Positions 1-7,817 of a stretch of 64,000 bases of DNA are shown piece after piece. Source of the DNA: Kitasatospora cineracea. GTDB taxonomy: Bacteria; Actinomycetota; Actinomycetes; Streptomycetales; Streptomycetaceae. How positions within the stretch are numbered: the first letter of the stretch is position 1; each line of letters opens with the position of its first letter. The notes under the pieces were generated by a model. It was not told where the DNA came from, made no database searches, and worked only from the letters and a program-made list of their open reading frames with translations. Location of the stretch: the NCBI RefSeq assembly GCF_003751605.1, contig NZ_RJVJ01000001.1, positions 3,844,001 through 3,908,000 on the forward strand, given 5' to 3'. The translations under genes were made by a program, and so were the position numbers.

Positions 1-1
1 C

Positions 2-58
2 CAACTGGTGGTGCTGGCCTACGAGTCGGGGCTGGTCAGGCCAGGGTGGCTGGGGTAG
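2..58 (+). CDS. Response regulator, C-terminal end only (partial)
   Basis: The window opens inside a gene. The last 18 codons read QLVVLAYESGLVRPGWLG and then TAG. The string VLAYESGLVRPG is typical of the extreme C-terminus of NarL/LuxR-type two-component response regulators in streptomycetes. The next genes are a SHOCT protein and an ABC exporter, and kinase/regulator pairs often precede such sets. The receiver and HTH domains lie outside the window, so the family call rests on this short tail alone. Confidence 0.55.
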   Translation, partial: QLVVLAYESGLVRPGWLG

Positions 59-195
59 GCGGGCGGTGCGGCCGGGGTAGTGCGCAGGGAGTAGGGCGGG
101 TGTCGCCCGGTGGGGGACGCTCCGGGCGGGGGTGCGGGGGGACGGTGGAGGGGCCGGCAGGGAGCCGGCGGCTCGACCGAAGGGGATGAGTGGTG

Positions 196-468
196 ATGGT
201 GACGTTGCTGGCCGATGGGTGGTCCGGGCACGGGCCCGGGCCGTGGGTGCTGGTGTTCCCGCTGTTCTGGCTGCTGGTCGCGGTGCTGGTGGTGACGGTG
301 CTGCGGCGGTCGGTGTGGCGGCGGCGCGGCTGGTGCGGCGGTGGGGAGCACGCCCCGCTGGCGGTGCTGGGGCGGCGGTACGCGCAGGGGGAGATCGACG
401 AGGCGGAGTACCGGGAGCGCCGGGGCGTCCTGACCGAGGAGCACGGCAGCGGCGGGGGGAAGCGGTGA
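196..468 (+). CDS. Small membrane protein with C-terminal SHOCT domain
   Basis: A 90-residue protein. It has one strongly hydrophobic segment near the N-terminus (about residues 15-40, with VFPLFWLLVAVLVVTVL), a basic stop-transfer stretch, and a C-terminal SHOCT motif (LGRRYAQGEIDEAEYRERR). SHOCT is a short helical domain common at the C-terminus of small actinobacterial membrane proteins; its role is thought to be oligomerisation. ATG 196 was chosen because AGGGG at 181-185 sits about ten bases upstream; GTG 190 is also in frame. Its stop overlaps the GTG of the ABC ATPase, so the two are probably translationally coupled. Confidence 0.8.
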   Translation: MVTLLADGWSGHGPGPWVLVFPLFWLLVAVLVVTVLRRSVWRRRGWCGGGEHAPLAVLGRRYAQGEIDEAEYRERRGVLTEEHGSGGGKR

Positions 469-1214
469 CGGCCGCGGCCCGGGTCGAGGGCGCCGTGAAG
501 GAGTACGGCGCGGGGGAGACCCGGGTGCGGGCGCTGGACGGCGTCAGCGTGGAGTTCGCGGAGGCCCGGTTCACCGCCGTGATGGGGCCCTCCGGGTCGG
601 GGAAGTCCACCCTGATGCACTGCGCGGCGGGCCTGGACACCCTGAGCGGGGGCCGGGCCTGGCTGGGGGAGACCGAGCTCTCGGGGCTCGGCGACCGGGA
701 GTTGACGCTGCTGCGCCGGGAGCGGATCGGGTTCGTCTTCCAGGCGTTCAACCTGCTGCCGACGCTCACCGTCCGGGAGAACATCACGCTGCCGCTGGAC
801 CTGGGCGGCGCCGCCCCCGACCGGGAGTGGCTGGACGCGCTGATCGACGTGGTCGGTCTCGGCGACCGGCTGCACCACCGGCCGAGCCAGCTCTCCGGCG
901 GCCAGCAGCAGCGGGTGGCCGTCGCCCGGGCGCTGGCCGGGCGGCCGCAGGTGGTGTTCGCGGACGAGCCGACCGGCAACCTGGACTCCCGCAGCGGCGA
1001 GGAGGTGCTCGGGCTGCTGCGCTCCGCGGTGGACACCATGCGGCAGTCGGTGGTGATGGTCACCCACGACCCGGCCGCCGCCGCGTACGCCGACACGGTG
1101 CTGTTCCTGGCCGACGGCCGCCTGGTCGACACCGTGGAACGGCCCACCGCCGAAGGGGTGCTGGACCGGATGAAGGCCCTCGACACCCGTCGCGGCCGGG
1201 CGGCCGCCCGGTGA
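465..1214 (+). CDS. ABC transporter ATP-binding protein (MacB/LolD type)
   Basis: A 249-residue nucleotide-binding subunit with all ABC motifs: Walker A GPSGSGKST (41-49), Q-loop Gln at 93, signature LSGGQ (143-147), Walker B VVFADE (163-168) and switch His201. The motif VFQAFNLLPTLTV is typical of the MacB/LolD/FtsE group, which pairs with FtsX-like permeases and works as a mechanotransmitter rather than a classical importer. GTG 465 overlaps the upstream stop by four bases. The stop overlaps the GTG of the permease gene in the same way. The substrate cannot be read from sequence; drug, peptide or lipoprotein export are the usual roles. Confidence 0.93.
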   Translation: MTAAARVEGAVKEYGAGETRVRALDGVSVEFAEARFTAVMGPSGSGKSTLMHCAAGLDTLSGGRAWLGETELSGLGDRELTLLRRERIGFVFQAFNLLPTLTVRENITLPLDLGGAAPDREWLDALIDVVGLGDRLHHRPSQLSGGQQQRVAVARALAGRPQVVFADEPTGNLDSRSGEEVLGLLRSAVDTMRQSVVMVTHDPAAAAYADTVLFLADGRLVDTVERPTAEGVLDRMKALDTRRGRAAAR

Positions 1215-3775
1215 ACGCGAGCGTGCGGATCGGGGCGCGCTCGCTGCTCGCCCACCGGCGCCGGCTGTTCGGCACCGTGCTGTCCATCGTCCTCGGAGTG
1301 GCGTTCCTGACCGGCACCATGGTGCTGGGCGACACCCTGCGGGCCAACTTCGACACCCTGTTCGCGGACGCCGACGCGGGCACCGACGCGGTGGTCCGCA
1401 GCGCCGAGGTGCTGGACGTCCCCAACGCCCCCGGCGGGGTCCGCGCCCCGCTGGACGAGGCGCTGACCGCGAAGCTGCGCGCCGCGCCCGGGGTGAGCGC
1501 CGCCGAACCGTCCGTGCAGGGCGCGGGCCAGCTGATCGGCGCCGACGGCAAGCCCGTCGGCGGGCAGGGCCCGCCCACCCTGGCCGGGAACTGGATCGCC
1601 GACCCCGGGCTCAACCCGTACCGGCTCGCCGAGGGCCGCGCCCCCGCCGCGCCCGGCGAGGCGGTGATCAACCGGGGCGCGGCGAGGACCGGCGGGCTGA
1701 AGGTCGGCGACAGCGCGGTGCTGCGCACCCCCGACCCGGTGCGGATCACCGTGGTCGGCATCGCCACCTTCGGCGCCGACGCCGACGGCATGGGCCCCAG
1801 CACCTTCACCGCGCTGACCCTCGCCGACGCCCAGGCCCACCTGACGCCGAAGGGCGCCGGGCAGGTGTCCACCGTCCGGCTCCGCTCGGACACCCTGACC
1901 CAGCGCCAACTGGTCGACAGAATAAGGCCGTTGCTGCCGAACGGGGTGGAGGCGCTGACCGGCGCGGACGCCACCGCGCAGTCCACCGCCGACGTCTCCG
2001 GCCGCTTCCTGAGCCTGTTCACCACCCTGCTGCTGGTGTTCGCCGGGATCGCCCTGCTGGTCGCCACCTTCACCATCCACAACACCTTCGCCATCGTCAC
2101 CGCCCAGCGCACCCGGGAGAACGCCCTGCTGCGCGCCCTCGGCGCCGGCCGCCGGCAGGTGCTCGGCACCACCCTCGGCGAGGCCCTCGCCATCGGCCTG
2201 CTGGCCTCCGTGCTCGGCCTGCTCGGCGGCTTCGGCGTCGCCGCCGGACTCAAGGCGCTGTTCGCCGCGATCGGCTTCACGCTGCCCACCGGCGGCACCG
2301 TGGTCCACCCCGCGACGATCCTGCTCCCGCTGCTCACCGGCACCCTGGTCGCCGCGGTCTCCGCGCTCGCCCCCGCGCTGCGCGCCGCCCGCACCGCCCC
2401 GCTCGCCGCCCTGCGCGACACCGCCGTCGACGAGTCGGCGCAGGGCCGAAGTGCCCTGGTGCGGAAGCTGGTCGGAGCGGTCCTGGTGGCGGCGGGGCTG
2501 CCCGCTGTGGTGGTCGGCGCGACCCGCGGCCCCTCGCTGCCGCTCACCGTCGGCGGGGCGCTCGCACTGCTCGCCGGGACGGTCGTGCTCGGGCCGGTCG
2601 CCGCCGCGCTCGCCGTCCGGGTGCTGGGCGCGCCGCTGCCCCGGCTGCGCGGCGTCACCGGCGCGCTGGCCCGCCGCAACGCGGCCCGCAACCCGAAGCG
2701 GACGGCCGCCACCGCGACCGCGCTGATGGTCGGCGTCGCCGTGGTCACCCTGTTCACCGTGTTCGGCGCCTCGGTCAAGGCCACCCTGGACGACACCGTC
2801 TCGCGCACCTTCGCCGGCGACCTCGCCGTCACCGCCCCCGCCGCCGGGGCCGGCGGCAGCGGCGTCTCCCCGAAGCTCGCCCCCGCGATCGCCGCCCTCC
2901 CCGAGGTGCGCACCGCGGTCGGCCTCGGCCGGGGCGTCGCCCAACTCGACGGGCACGGAACCCAGTTGGGCGTCGCCGACCCGGTCGCGCTGGCGCAGGT
3001 CACCGACCTCGGCCGGATCGACGGCTCGCTCGCCGCCCTGGGCGCCGACGGCCTCGCCGTCTCCCGCGCCGAGGCCGACGCGCACGGCTGGCGGGTGGGC
3101 AGCACGGTGGCCGCGCGGTTCACCGACGGCGCCGCCACCTTCACCGTCCGCGCCCTCTACCAGGGCGGCGGCGTCGCCGGTGACTACCTGATCAGCCGGG
3201 GGGCCTGGCAGCCGCACCGCGTCCAGGACGCCGACACGCTGGTCGCCGTCGCACTGCGGCCGGGCGTCACGGTGGAGCAGGGCAAGGCCGCGATCGGGCG
3301 GTTGGCCCGGGAGTACGGCAGCCCGCAGGTGCAGACCCGCGCCGAGTACGCCGCGAGTTCCGCCTCCGGCGTCGACATGATGCTTTCGGTGGTCTACGCG
3401 CTGCTGGCGCTCGCCGTGCTGATCGCCCTGCTCGGCATCGCCAACACCCTCACCCTCGCCGTCCACGAGCGCACCCGCGAACTCGGCCTGCTGCGCGCCG
3501 TCGGCCAGACCCGGCCCCAACTGCGGGCCATGGTGCGGTGGGAGTCGGTCCTGGTCGCCGCGTTCGGCACGGCCGGCGGGCTGGCCCTGGGCGCCCTGCT
3601 CGGCTGGGCGCTCACCCGGGCCGCCGACAGCGCCGGGACGGGCTCCTTCGCGCTGCCCGCCGGACGGCTGGCCGTCGTCGCCCTGGTCGGCCTGGCGGCC
3701 GGCGCGCTGGCCGGGCTGCGGCCCGCCGCCCGGGCGGCGAAGCTCGACGTCCTGCGGGCGGTGGCGGGCGGCTGA
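1211..3775 (+). CDS. ABC transporter permease with two FtsX domains
   Basis: An 854-residue permease. It has an N-terminal membrane helix (RLFGTVLSIVLGVAFLTGTMVLG), a large extracytoplasmic MacB-PCD-like region, a first FtsX core starting near residue 267, further helices in the middle, a second extracellular region, and a second FtsX core from about residue 722 to the end. The motif R(T)REN.LLRALGA and its second copy RTRELGLLRAVGQ are the FtsX coupling helices that contact the ATPase. The fused double-FtsX form is the usual actinobacterial layout, so one polypeptide provides both membrane halves. GTG 1211 overlaps the ATPase stop. Tandem repeats and a terminator-like hairpin follow the stop codon. 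Confidence 0.92.
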   Translation: MNASVRIGARSLLAHRRRLFGTVLSIVLGVAFLTGTMVLGDTLRANFDTLFADADAGTDAVVRSAEVLDVPNAPGGVRAPLDEALTAKLRAAPGVSAAEPSVQGAGQLIGADGKPVGGQGPPTLAGNWIADPGLNPYRLAEGRAPAAPGEAVINRGAARTGGLKVGDSAVLRTPDPVRITVVGIATFGADADGMGPSTFTALTLADAQAHLTPKGAGQVSTVRLRSDTLTQRQLVDRIRPLLPNGVEALTGADATAQSTADVSGRFLSLFTTLLLVFAGIALLVATFTIHNTFAIVTAQRTRENALLRALGAGRRQVLGTTLGEALAIGLLASVLGLLGGFGVAAGLKALFAAIGFTLPTGGTVVHPATILLPLLTGTLVAAVSALAPALRAARTAPLAALRDTAVDESAQGRSALVRKLVGAVLVAAGLPAVVVGATRGPSLPLTVGGALALLAGTVVLGPVAAALAVRVLGAPLPRLRGVTGALARRNAARNPKRTAATATALMVGVAVVTLFTVFGASVKATLDDTVSRTFAGDLAVTAPAAGAGGSGVSPKLAPAIAALPEVRTAVGLGRGVAQLDGHGTQLGVADPVALAQVTDLGRIDGSLAALGADGLAVSRAEADAHGWRVGSTVAARFTDGAATFTVRALYQGGGVAGDYLISRGAWQPHRVQDADTLVAVALRPGVTVEQGKAAIGRLAREYGSPQVQTRAEYAASSASGVDMMLSVVYALLALAVLIALLGIANTLTLAVHERTRELGLLRAVGQTRPQLRAMVRWESVLVAAFGTAGGLALGALLGWALTRAADSAGTGSFALPAGRLAVVALVGLAAGALAGLRPAARAAKLDVLRAVAGG

Positions 3776-3789
3776 CGCCCCGTCGGACG

Positions 3790-3859
3790 CCCCGGCTTCC
3801 CCGCCCGTGCGCACCCGTACGCATCCGTGCGCACCCGTACGCATAAGGGGAAGCTGGGG
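3790..3859 (+). terminator. Candidate terminator enclosing a 20-bp duplication
   Basis: CCCCGGCTTCCCC (3790-3802) can pair with GGGGAAGCTGGGG (3847-3859), giving 13 pairs with one G-T wobble. It lies just after the permease stop. The 44-nt loop consists largely of the tandem repeat at 3805-3844. There is no T-run, as is usual in streptomycetes. Confidence 0.4.
3805..3844. repeat. 20-bp tandem duplication downstream of permease gene
   Basis: Two perfect copies of CCGTGCGCACCCGTACGCAT lie back to back at 3805-3824 and 3825-3844. The unit contains the small palindromes GTGCGCAC and CGTACG. It begins 30 bases after the permease stop. Confidence 0.9.
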
Positions 3860-3941
3860 CTTCCGTAATCGTCACTTATCGTAGTCGACTGTTACACTCG
3901 GTGGGGCATTCGGGGGAACCGGGCGGCGAGGAGAGCGTGCG

Positions 3942-5048
3942 ATGAGCGACCACACCCAGGACGTGGACCGGACCGACCCCGAGTACCGGGCCTGGCTGAA
4001 GGAGGCGGTCCGCCGCGTCCAGGCCGACGCCAACCGCTCCGCCGACACCCACCTGCTGCGCTTCCCGCTGCCCGCCGAGTGGGGCATCGACCTGTACCTC
4101 AAGGACGAGTCGACGCACCCCACCGGCAGCCTGAAGCACCGGCTGGCCCGCTCGCTGTTCCTGTACGGGCTGTGCAACGGCTGGATCCGGCCCGGCGCCC
4201 CGGTCATCGAGGCGTCCAGCGGCTCCACCGCCGTCTCCGAGGCGTACTTCGCCCAGCTGATCGGCGTCCCGTTCGTCGCCGTGATGGCCCGCAGCACCAG
4301 CCGGGCCAAGATCGAGCTGATCGAGTTCCACGGCGGCCGATGTCACCTGGTCGACAACGCGGGCGAGGTCTACGCCGCGGCCGCCGAGCTGGCCGCCGAG
4401 ACCGGCGGCCACTACATGGACCAGTTCACCTACGCCGAGCGGGCCACCGACTGGCGCGGCAACAACAACATCGCCGAGTCGATCTTCGCCCAGCTGCGGA
4501 TGGAGCCCCACCCCGAACCGGCCTGGATCGTCGCCACCGCCGGCACCGGCGGCACCTCCGCGACCATCGCCCGGTACGTCCACTACATGCAGCACGACAC
4601 CCGGATCTGCGTCGCCGACCCGGAGAACTCCTGCTTCTTCGACGGCTGGGTCCAGCACGACCCGGACGCGCACTGCCCCAACGGCTCCCGGATCGAGGGC
4701 ATCGGGCGCCCCCGGATGGAGCCCTCCTTCGTGCCCGGCGCGATCGACCGGATGATGAAGGTCCCCGACGCGGCCTCGGTCGCCGCCGTCCACCTGCTGG
4801 CCGACGTGCTCGGCAAGAAGGCCGGCGCCTCCACCGGCACCGGCCTGTGGAGCGCGCTGCGGATCGTCGCCGAGATGCGCGCCGCGGGCCGCACCGGCAG
4901 CGTCGTCACCCTGATCTGCGACCCGGGCGACCGCTACCTCGACAAGTACTACTCCGCGCAGTGGCTCGCCGACGAGCACCTCGACCCCCGGCCGCACCGC
5001 GCCGCCCTCGAGGAGTTCCTCGCGGGCGGCGCCTGGCCGGAGGGCTGA
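3942..5048 (+). CDS. PLP-dependent cysteine synthase-family enzyme (Cds1-like)
   Basis: A 368-residue fold-type II PLP enzyme. The PLP lysine is K65 in TGSLKHR. The substrate loop is SSGST (92-96) and the phosphate-binding loop is GTGGT (201-205). The motifs [13 protein letters not shown] and NNNIAESIF match the actinobacterial group that includes mycobacterial Cds1, an L-cysteine desulfhydrase releasing sulfide, pyruvate and ammonia, rather than the shorter CysK/CysM synthases. Whether this copy makes or degrades cysteine is inference. ATG 3942 follows GGCGAGGAGAG. An AT-richer stretch at about 3866-3905 (TTATCGTAGTCGACTGTTACACT) probably holds the promoter. It converges with the DUF4267 gene, with only seven bases between the stops. 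Confidence 0.8.
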   Translation: MSDHTQDVDRTDPEYRAWLKEAVRRVQADANRSADTHLLRFPLPAEWGIDLYLKDESTHPTGSLKHRLARSLFLYGLCNGWIRPGAPVIEASSGSTAVSEAYFAQLIGVPFVAVMARSTSRAKIELIEFHGGRCHLVDNAGEVYAAAAELAAETGGHYMDQFTYAERATDWRGNNNIAESIFAQLRMEPHPEPAWIVATAGTGGTSATIARYVHYMQHDTRICVADPENSCFFDGWVQHDPDAHCPNGSRIEGIGRPRMEPSFVPGAIDRMMKVPDAASVAAVHLLADVLGKKAGASTGTGLWSALRIVAEMRAAGRTGSVVTLICDPGDRYLDKYYSAQWLADEHLDPRPHRAALEEFLAGGAWPEG

Positions 5049-5055
5049 GCGCCCG

Positions 5056-5502
5056 TCAGTCCTGCCGGGCCCCGCCGCGCTCGGTGAGCAGCAGGACGGC
5101 GGTGACGACCACGAAGACGGCGGTGGCGAAGTGCACGCCGAGGGCCGTCGCCGTGCTGCCGTGGTGCAGCAGGATGGTCGCGCAGTCCCCGAACGGCGTG
5201 ACCGACTCCGCGAGCATCGCCCACCCGAGCGCCCGCCGGTGCCCGGTCAGCAGCAGGGCCAGCGGGACGAGCCCGGAGACGATGTCCCGGACGCCCTTGA
5301 CGTTCAGGAACGCCGCCGCGTCCCCCCGCGGCCAGGCCGGCAGCCCGAACCCGGAGGCGGTGCTCTCCGGGGCGACCAGGAAGCTCACCCCGACGTAGGC
5401 GATGCCCAGCGCGACCACCAGGGTGAACCCGGTGGCGAGGTTGACGCGCAGCCGGCTGCTGACCGCGCGGGCGGTGGTGGCGGTGGCGGTGAGTGCGGAC
5501 AT
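5056..5502 (-). CDS. DUF4267-family small membrane protein
   Basis: A 148-residue protein with about four hydrophobic helices (near residues 22-45, 72-95, 95-110 and 118-140). The arrangement GIAYVGVSFL then FLNVKGVRDIVSGLVPLALLLTG is characteristic of the DUF4267 family; function unknown. Members are often next to, and probably controlled by, TetR regulators. No TetR gene is in this window, but the promoter carries two copies of a perfect palindrome (see 5548-5611). The start is ATG 5502, preceded by AGCAGGGGGAA on the coding strand. Confidence 0.75.
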   Translation of the reverse strand: MSALTATATTARAVSSRLRVNLATGFTLVVALGIAYVGVSFLVAPESTASGFGLPAWPRGDAAAFLNVKGVRDIVSGLVPLALLLTGHRRALGWAMLAESVTPFGDCATILLHHGSTATALGVHFATAVFVVVTAVLLLTERGGARQD

Positions 5503-5547
5503 GGTGGTTCCCCCTGCTTCCTCGAACTGCTCCGGTCCGCCGCGTGG

Positions 5548-5611
5548 TTAGCGGCGCTAGCGACAGGAGTGATGCTAGGCCGACGAGCGGTCGGATGTCT
5601 AGCGCCGCTAG
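5548..5611 (-). promoter_or_regulatory. Twin palindromic operator upstream of the DUF4267 gene
   Basis: TTAGCGGCGCTAG (5548-5560) and CTAGCGCCGCTAG (5599-5611) share the palindrome TAGCG-S-CGCTA, spaced 51 bp centre to centre. They flank the space where the promoter of the minus-strand DUF4267 gene should lie. The size and symmetry fit a TetR-family dimer site. The regulator itself is not visible here. Confidence 0.6.
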
Positions 5612-5644
5612 TATTCGGTTCGCAGCTATCGGATCGGGGTGCCG

Positions 5645-6529
5645 TCAGCCCCCGAGCCGGACGCGGGCGGCGAGGAGGTCGGTGAAGGCGGTGGTGAGGC
5701 GGTCGGGGCGGGTGCGGGTGTAGGCGGTGAGGGTGCGGCGGATCGGGGGGTCGGGGCGGAGGACGGCGGCGTCCAGGGTGGGCGGGAGGATGGTGGCGGG
5801 GGCGAGGGTGGGGCCGAGGCCGGCGGCGGCGAGGGCGGGGGCGGCGGAGGTCTGTTCGGTGCGGACGGCGGCGCGGGGGGTGAAGCCGGCGCGGGCGCAG
5901 GCGGCGTCCAGGACTTCGGCCAGGCCGTGCCCGGGGGCGTAGTGCACCCAGTCGCGGTCGGCGAGCGCGGCGAGCGGCAGGGCGCCGCCCGGGGCGCCGG
6001 CCAGCGGGTCGTCCGGGGGCAGCACGAGGGCGAACTCCTCGACGCCCAACTCCCGTACCGGGCCGTCCCAGTCGTCCGGGAGCGGTCCGACCGCGAGGTC
6101 GGCCCGGCCGGCTGCCGTGGCGGCGCGCAGCAGCTCCGCGTGCGGGTACTCGCGCAGCCGGATCCGCACCCCCGGGTGCCGGGCCCGCCAGGCCCGCAGG
6201 ACCGGCGGGAGGATGCCGAGGGCCACCGAGTGGACGGTGGCGACCTCGAGTTCGGCCTCGGCCAGGCCGCTCGCCCGGCGGGCCGCCGCGTGCAGGCGCC
6301 CGGCGTCGGCGAGGACGGCCCGGGCGTGCGGGAGGACGGCCCGGCCGAGCGGGGTGAGCCGGACGGCGCGCGGCAGGCGTTCCAGCAGCGGGCCGCCCAA
6401 CGAGGCCTCCAGGGCCCGGACTTGGTGGGAGAGCGCGGGCTGGGTGACGTGCAGTTGCTCGGCGGCGCGGGTGAAGGAGCCGGTGTCGACCACGGCGGCC
6501 AGGTACTCCAGCTGGCGAAGGGTTGCCAT
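5645..6529 (-). CDS. LysR-family transcriptional regulator
   Basis: A 294-residue LTTR. The N-terminal winged HTH spans about residues 1-60, with MATLRQLEYLAAVVDTGSFT and recognition helix VTQPALSHQVRALE (28-41), followed by the linker helix and the two-lobed effector domain (about 90-290). It is divergent from the SDR gene, the classic layout for a LysR regulator controlling its neighbour and itself. The inducer is unknown. The start ATG 6529 gives the canonical LTTR N-terminus. The C-terminal lobe is Pro/Thr/Arg rich. Confidence 0.93.
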   Translation of the reverse strand: MATLRQLEYLAAVVDTGSFTRAAEQLHVTQPALSHQVRALEASLGGPLLERLPRAVRLTPLGRAVLPHARAVLADAGRLHAAARRASGLAEAELEVATVHSVALGILPPVLRAWRARHPGVRIRLREYPHAELLRAATAAGRADLAVGPLPDDWDGPVRELGVEEFALVLPPDDPLAGAPGGALPLAALADRDWVHYAPGHGLAEVLDAACARAGFTPRAAVRTEQTSAAPALAAAGLGPTLAPATILPPTLDAAVLRPDPPIRRTLTAYTRTRPDRLTTAFTDLLAARVRLGG

Positions 6530-6566
6530 GAACGGAGTCTATCGATCCGGTCGAAAACAAGCCTTG

Positions 6567-6584
6567 GACCTATCACCGCAGGTC
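6567..6584. promoter_or_regulatory. Candidate LysR operator between lysR and SDR genes
   Basis: GACCT-N8-AGGTC (6567-6584) is an inverted repeat in the 119-bp divergent intergenic region. LysR regulators bind interrupted dyads in such positions. The spacing differs from the textbook T-N11-A site, so this is only a candidate. Confidence 0.3.
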
Positions 6585-6648
6585 GGAGCAGGCTGGTGGG
6601 CGGGCCGGGAGCACGACCCGGCCGCCCCGAGAACCGAGGAGAACCACC

Positions 6649-7368
6649 GTGTCCGCATCCCTGTCCGGCCGCCGCCTGGCCGTCGTCGGCGCCGGCTCCC
6701 GCACCGGCCGGCACCTCGCCCGCGCGGCCTCCGCCGCCGGCGCCGAACTCGTCCTGGCCGGGCCCGACCCGCGCAAGCTGGAGTGGACGGCCGGCGAGCT
6801 GTCCGGCCCGGCCACCGTGCTGCCCGTCGACCTCACCGACGAGGCGTCCATCGAGGCGTTCGCGGCCGAGCTCGGCCGCCTCGACCACCTGGTGTCCACC
6901 GCCGGGCTGCCCGCCAACGGGCCGCTCGCCGAACTGCAACTCGCCGACGTGCGGCGGGCGTTCGACGCCAAGGTGATCGGGCCGCTGCTGCTCGCCAAGC
7001 ACCTCGCCGGGCGGATCGCCGCGGACGGCTCGCTCACCTTCTTCTCCGGCGTCGCCGCCTGGCGCCCCGCCCCCGCCCGCACCGTGATGGCCACCACCAA
7101 CGGCGCGCTGGCCTTCCTGGTGCAGGCCCTCGCCGTGGAGATCGCGCCCGTCCGGGTCAACGCGATCTCCCCGGGCATCGTCGACACCGGCTCCTGGGAC
7201 GGCCTCGGCGCCGACAAGGAGTCCTTCCTGGCCTCGGTCGCCGCCCGCAACCCGGCCCGCCGGGTCGGCACCCCCGACGACCTGGTCAAGGCCGTCCTGC
7301 ACGCCATCGACAACCCGTACGTCACCGGCACCGTCCTGCACGTCGACGGCGGCGGACGCCTGGTCTGA
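6649..7368 (+). CDS. SDR-family protein lacking the catalytic Tyr/Lys
   Basis: A 239-residue Rossmann-fold short-chain dehydrogenase/reductase. The cofactor motif is GAGSRTGR (15-22), with the acidic strand end near DLTDEASIEAF and NAISPGIVDT (171-180), the usual SDR proline-glycine segment. The helix that normally reads YxASKxAL reads here M147-ATT-N151-GAL, so both the catalytic Tyr and Lys are absent. It may therefore be a non-catalytic NAD(P)-sensing protein or use altered chemistry. It is divergent from, and probably controlled by, the LysR regulator. The annotated start ATG/GTG region at 6649 follows GAGGAGAACC, a good ribosome binding site. Confidence 0.85.
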   Translation: MSASLSGRRLAVVGAGSRTGRHLARAASAAGAELVLAGPDPRKLEWTAGELSGPATVLPVDLTDEASIEAFAAELGRLDHLVSTAGLPANGPLAELQLADVRRAFDAKVIGPLLLAKHLAGRIAADGSLTFFSGVAAWRPAPARTVMATTNGALAFLVQALAVEIAPVRVNAISPGIVDTGSWDGLGADKESFLASVAARNPARRVGTPDDLVKAVLHAIDNPYVTGTVLHVDGGGRLV

Positions 7369-7408
7369 CCTCCCGAGCCCGCCCCCGGCCTCCCGAGCCC
7401 GCCCCCGG
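7369..7408. repeat. 20-bp tandem duplication abutting the SDR stop codon
   Basis: Two exact copies of CCTCCCGAGCCCGCCCCCGG (7369-7388, 7389-7408) start at the first base after the TGA of the SDR gene. Confidence 0.9.
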
Positions 7409-7443
7409 CCGCCGGGGCCCGGCCCGCTGCCGCCGGGCGGGGC

Positions 7444-7761
7444 TCAGCGGCCGACCCGGGCCCAGTCCAGGTCGCCCGCGCGGTCCAACTCGCTCAGCAG
7501 GACTCCCTGCAGGCGGTCCCAGACGCCGGTCTCCTGCCACTCCCGCAGCCGCCGCCAGCAGGTCATCCCGGAGCCGAAGCCCAGCTCCTGCGGCAGCCAC
7601 TCCCACTGGATCCCGGTGTGCAGCACGAACAGGATCCCCTGCAGGCACCCCCGGTCGCCCAGCGAGGGCCGCCCGGTGGCCGGGCGGCGCCGCACCGGCA
7701 GCATCGGCTCGACCACCTCCCACAGGTCGTCCGACACCAGCCACGGCGGTCGCTTTCCCAC
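7444..7761 (-). pseudogene. IS5-family transposase, N-terminal fragment
   Basis: A 105-codon reading frame (GTG 7761 start) encodes the N-terminal DUF4096-type part of an IS5-family transposase: VSDDLWEVVEPMLP, a GRPSLGDR segment, GILFVLHTGIQWEWLPQEL, and GMTCWRRLREWQETGVWDRL. Full-length relatives continue past LDW into a DDE domain beginning near VVDSS; here the frame ends at LDWARVGR. The entire catalytic core is missing and no terminal inverted repeats were found, so this is a relic rather than a mobile element. It lies between the SDR gene and the beta-helix ATPase gene. Confidence 0.8.
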
Positions 7762-7817
7762 ACCGGGTCCAACGAGCCGGCGGGCGATCGGACATGGGGG
7801 AGCCGGGCCCGGCCCGG

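Noticed and set aside
36..1067. Long minus-strand ORF (343 aa) opposite the SHOCT and ABC genes
   Set aside because: Antisense shadow of GC-rich coding sequence; it is His/Pro/Arg rich, has no domain, and lies under clear ABC motifs on the other strand.
7444..7761. Complete insertion sequence
   Set aside because: Only the N-terminal domain of the transposase remains; the DDE core and terminal repeats are missing.
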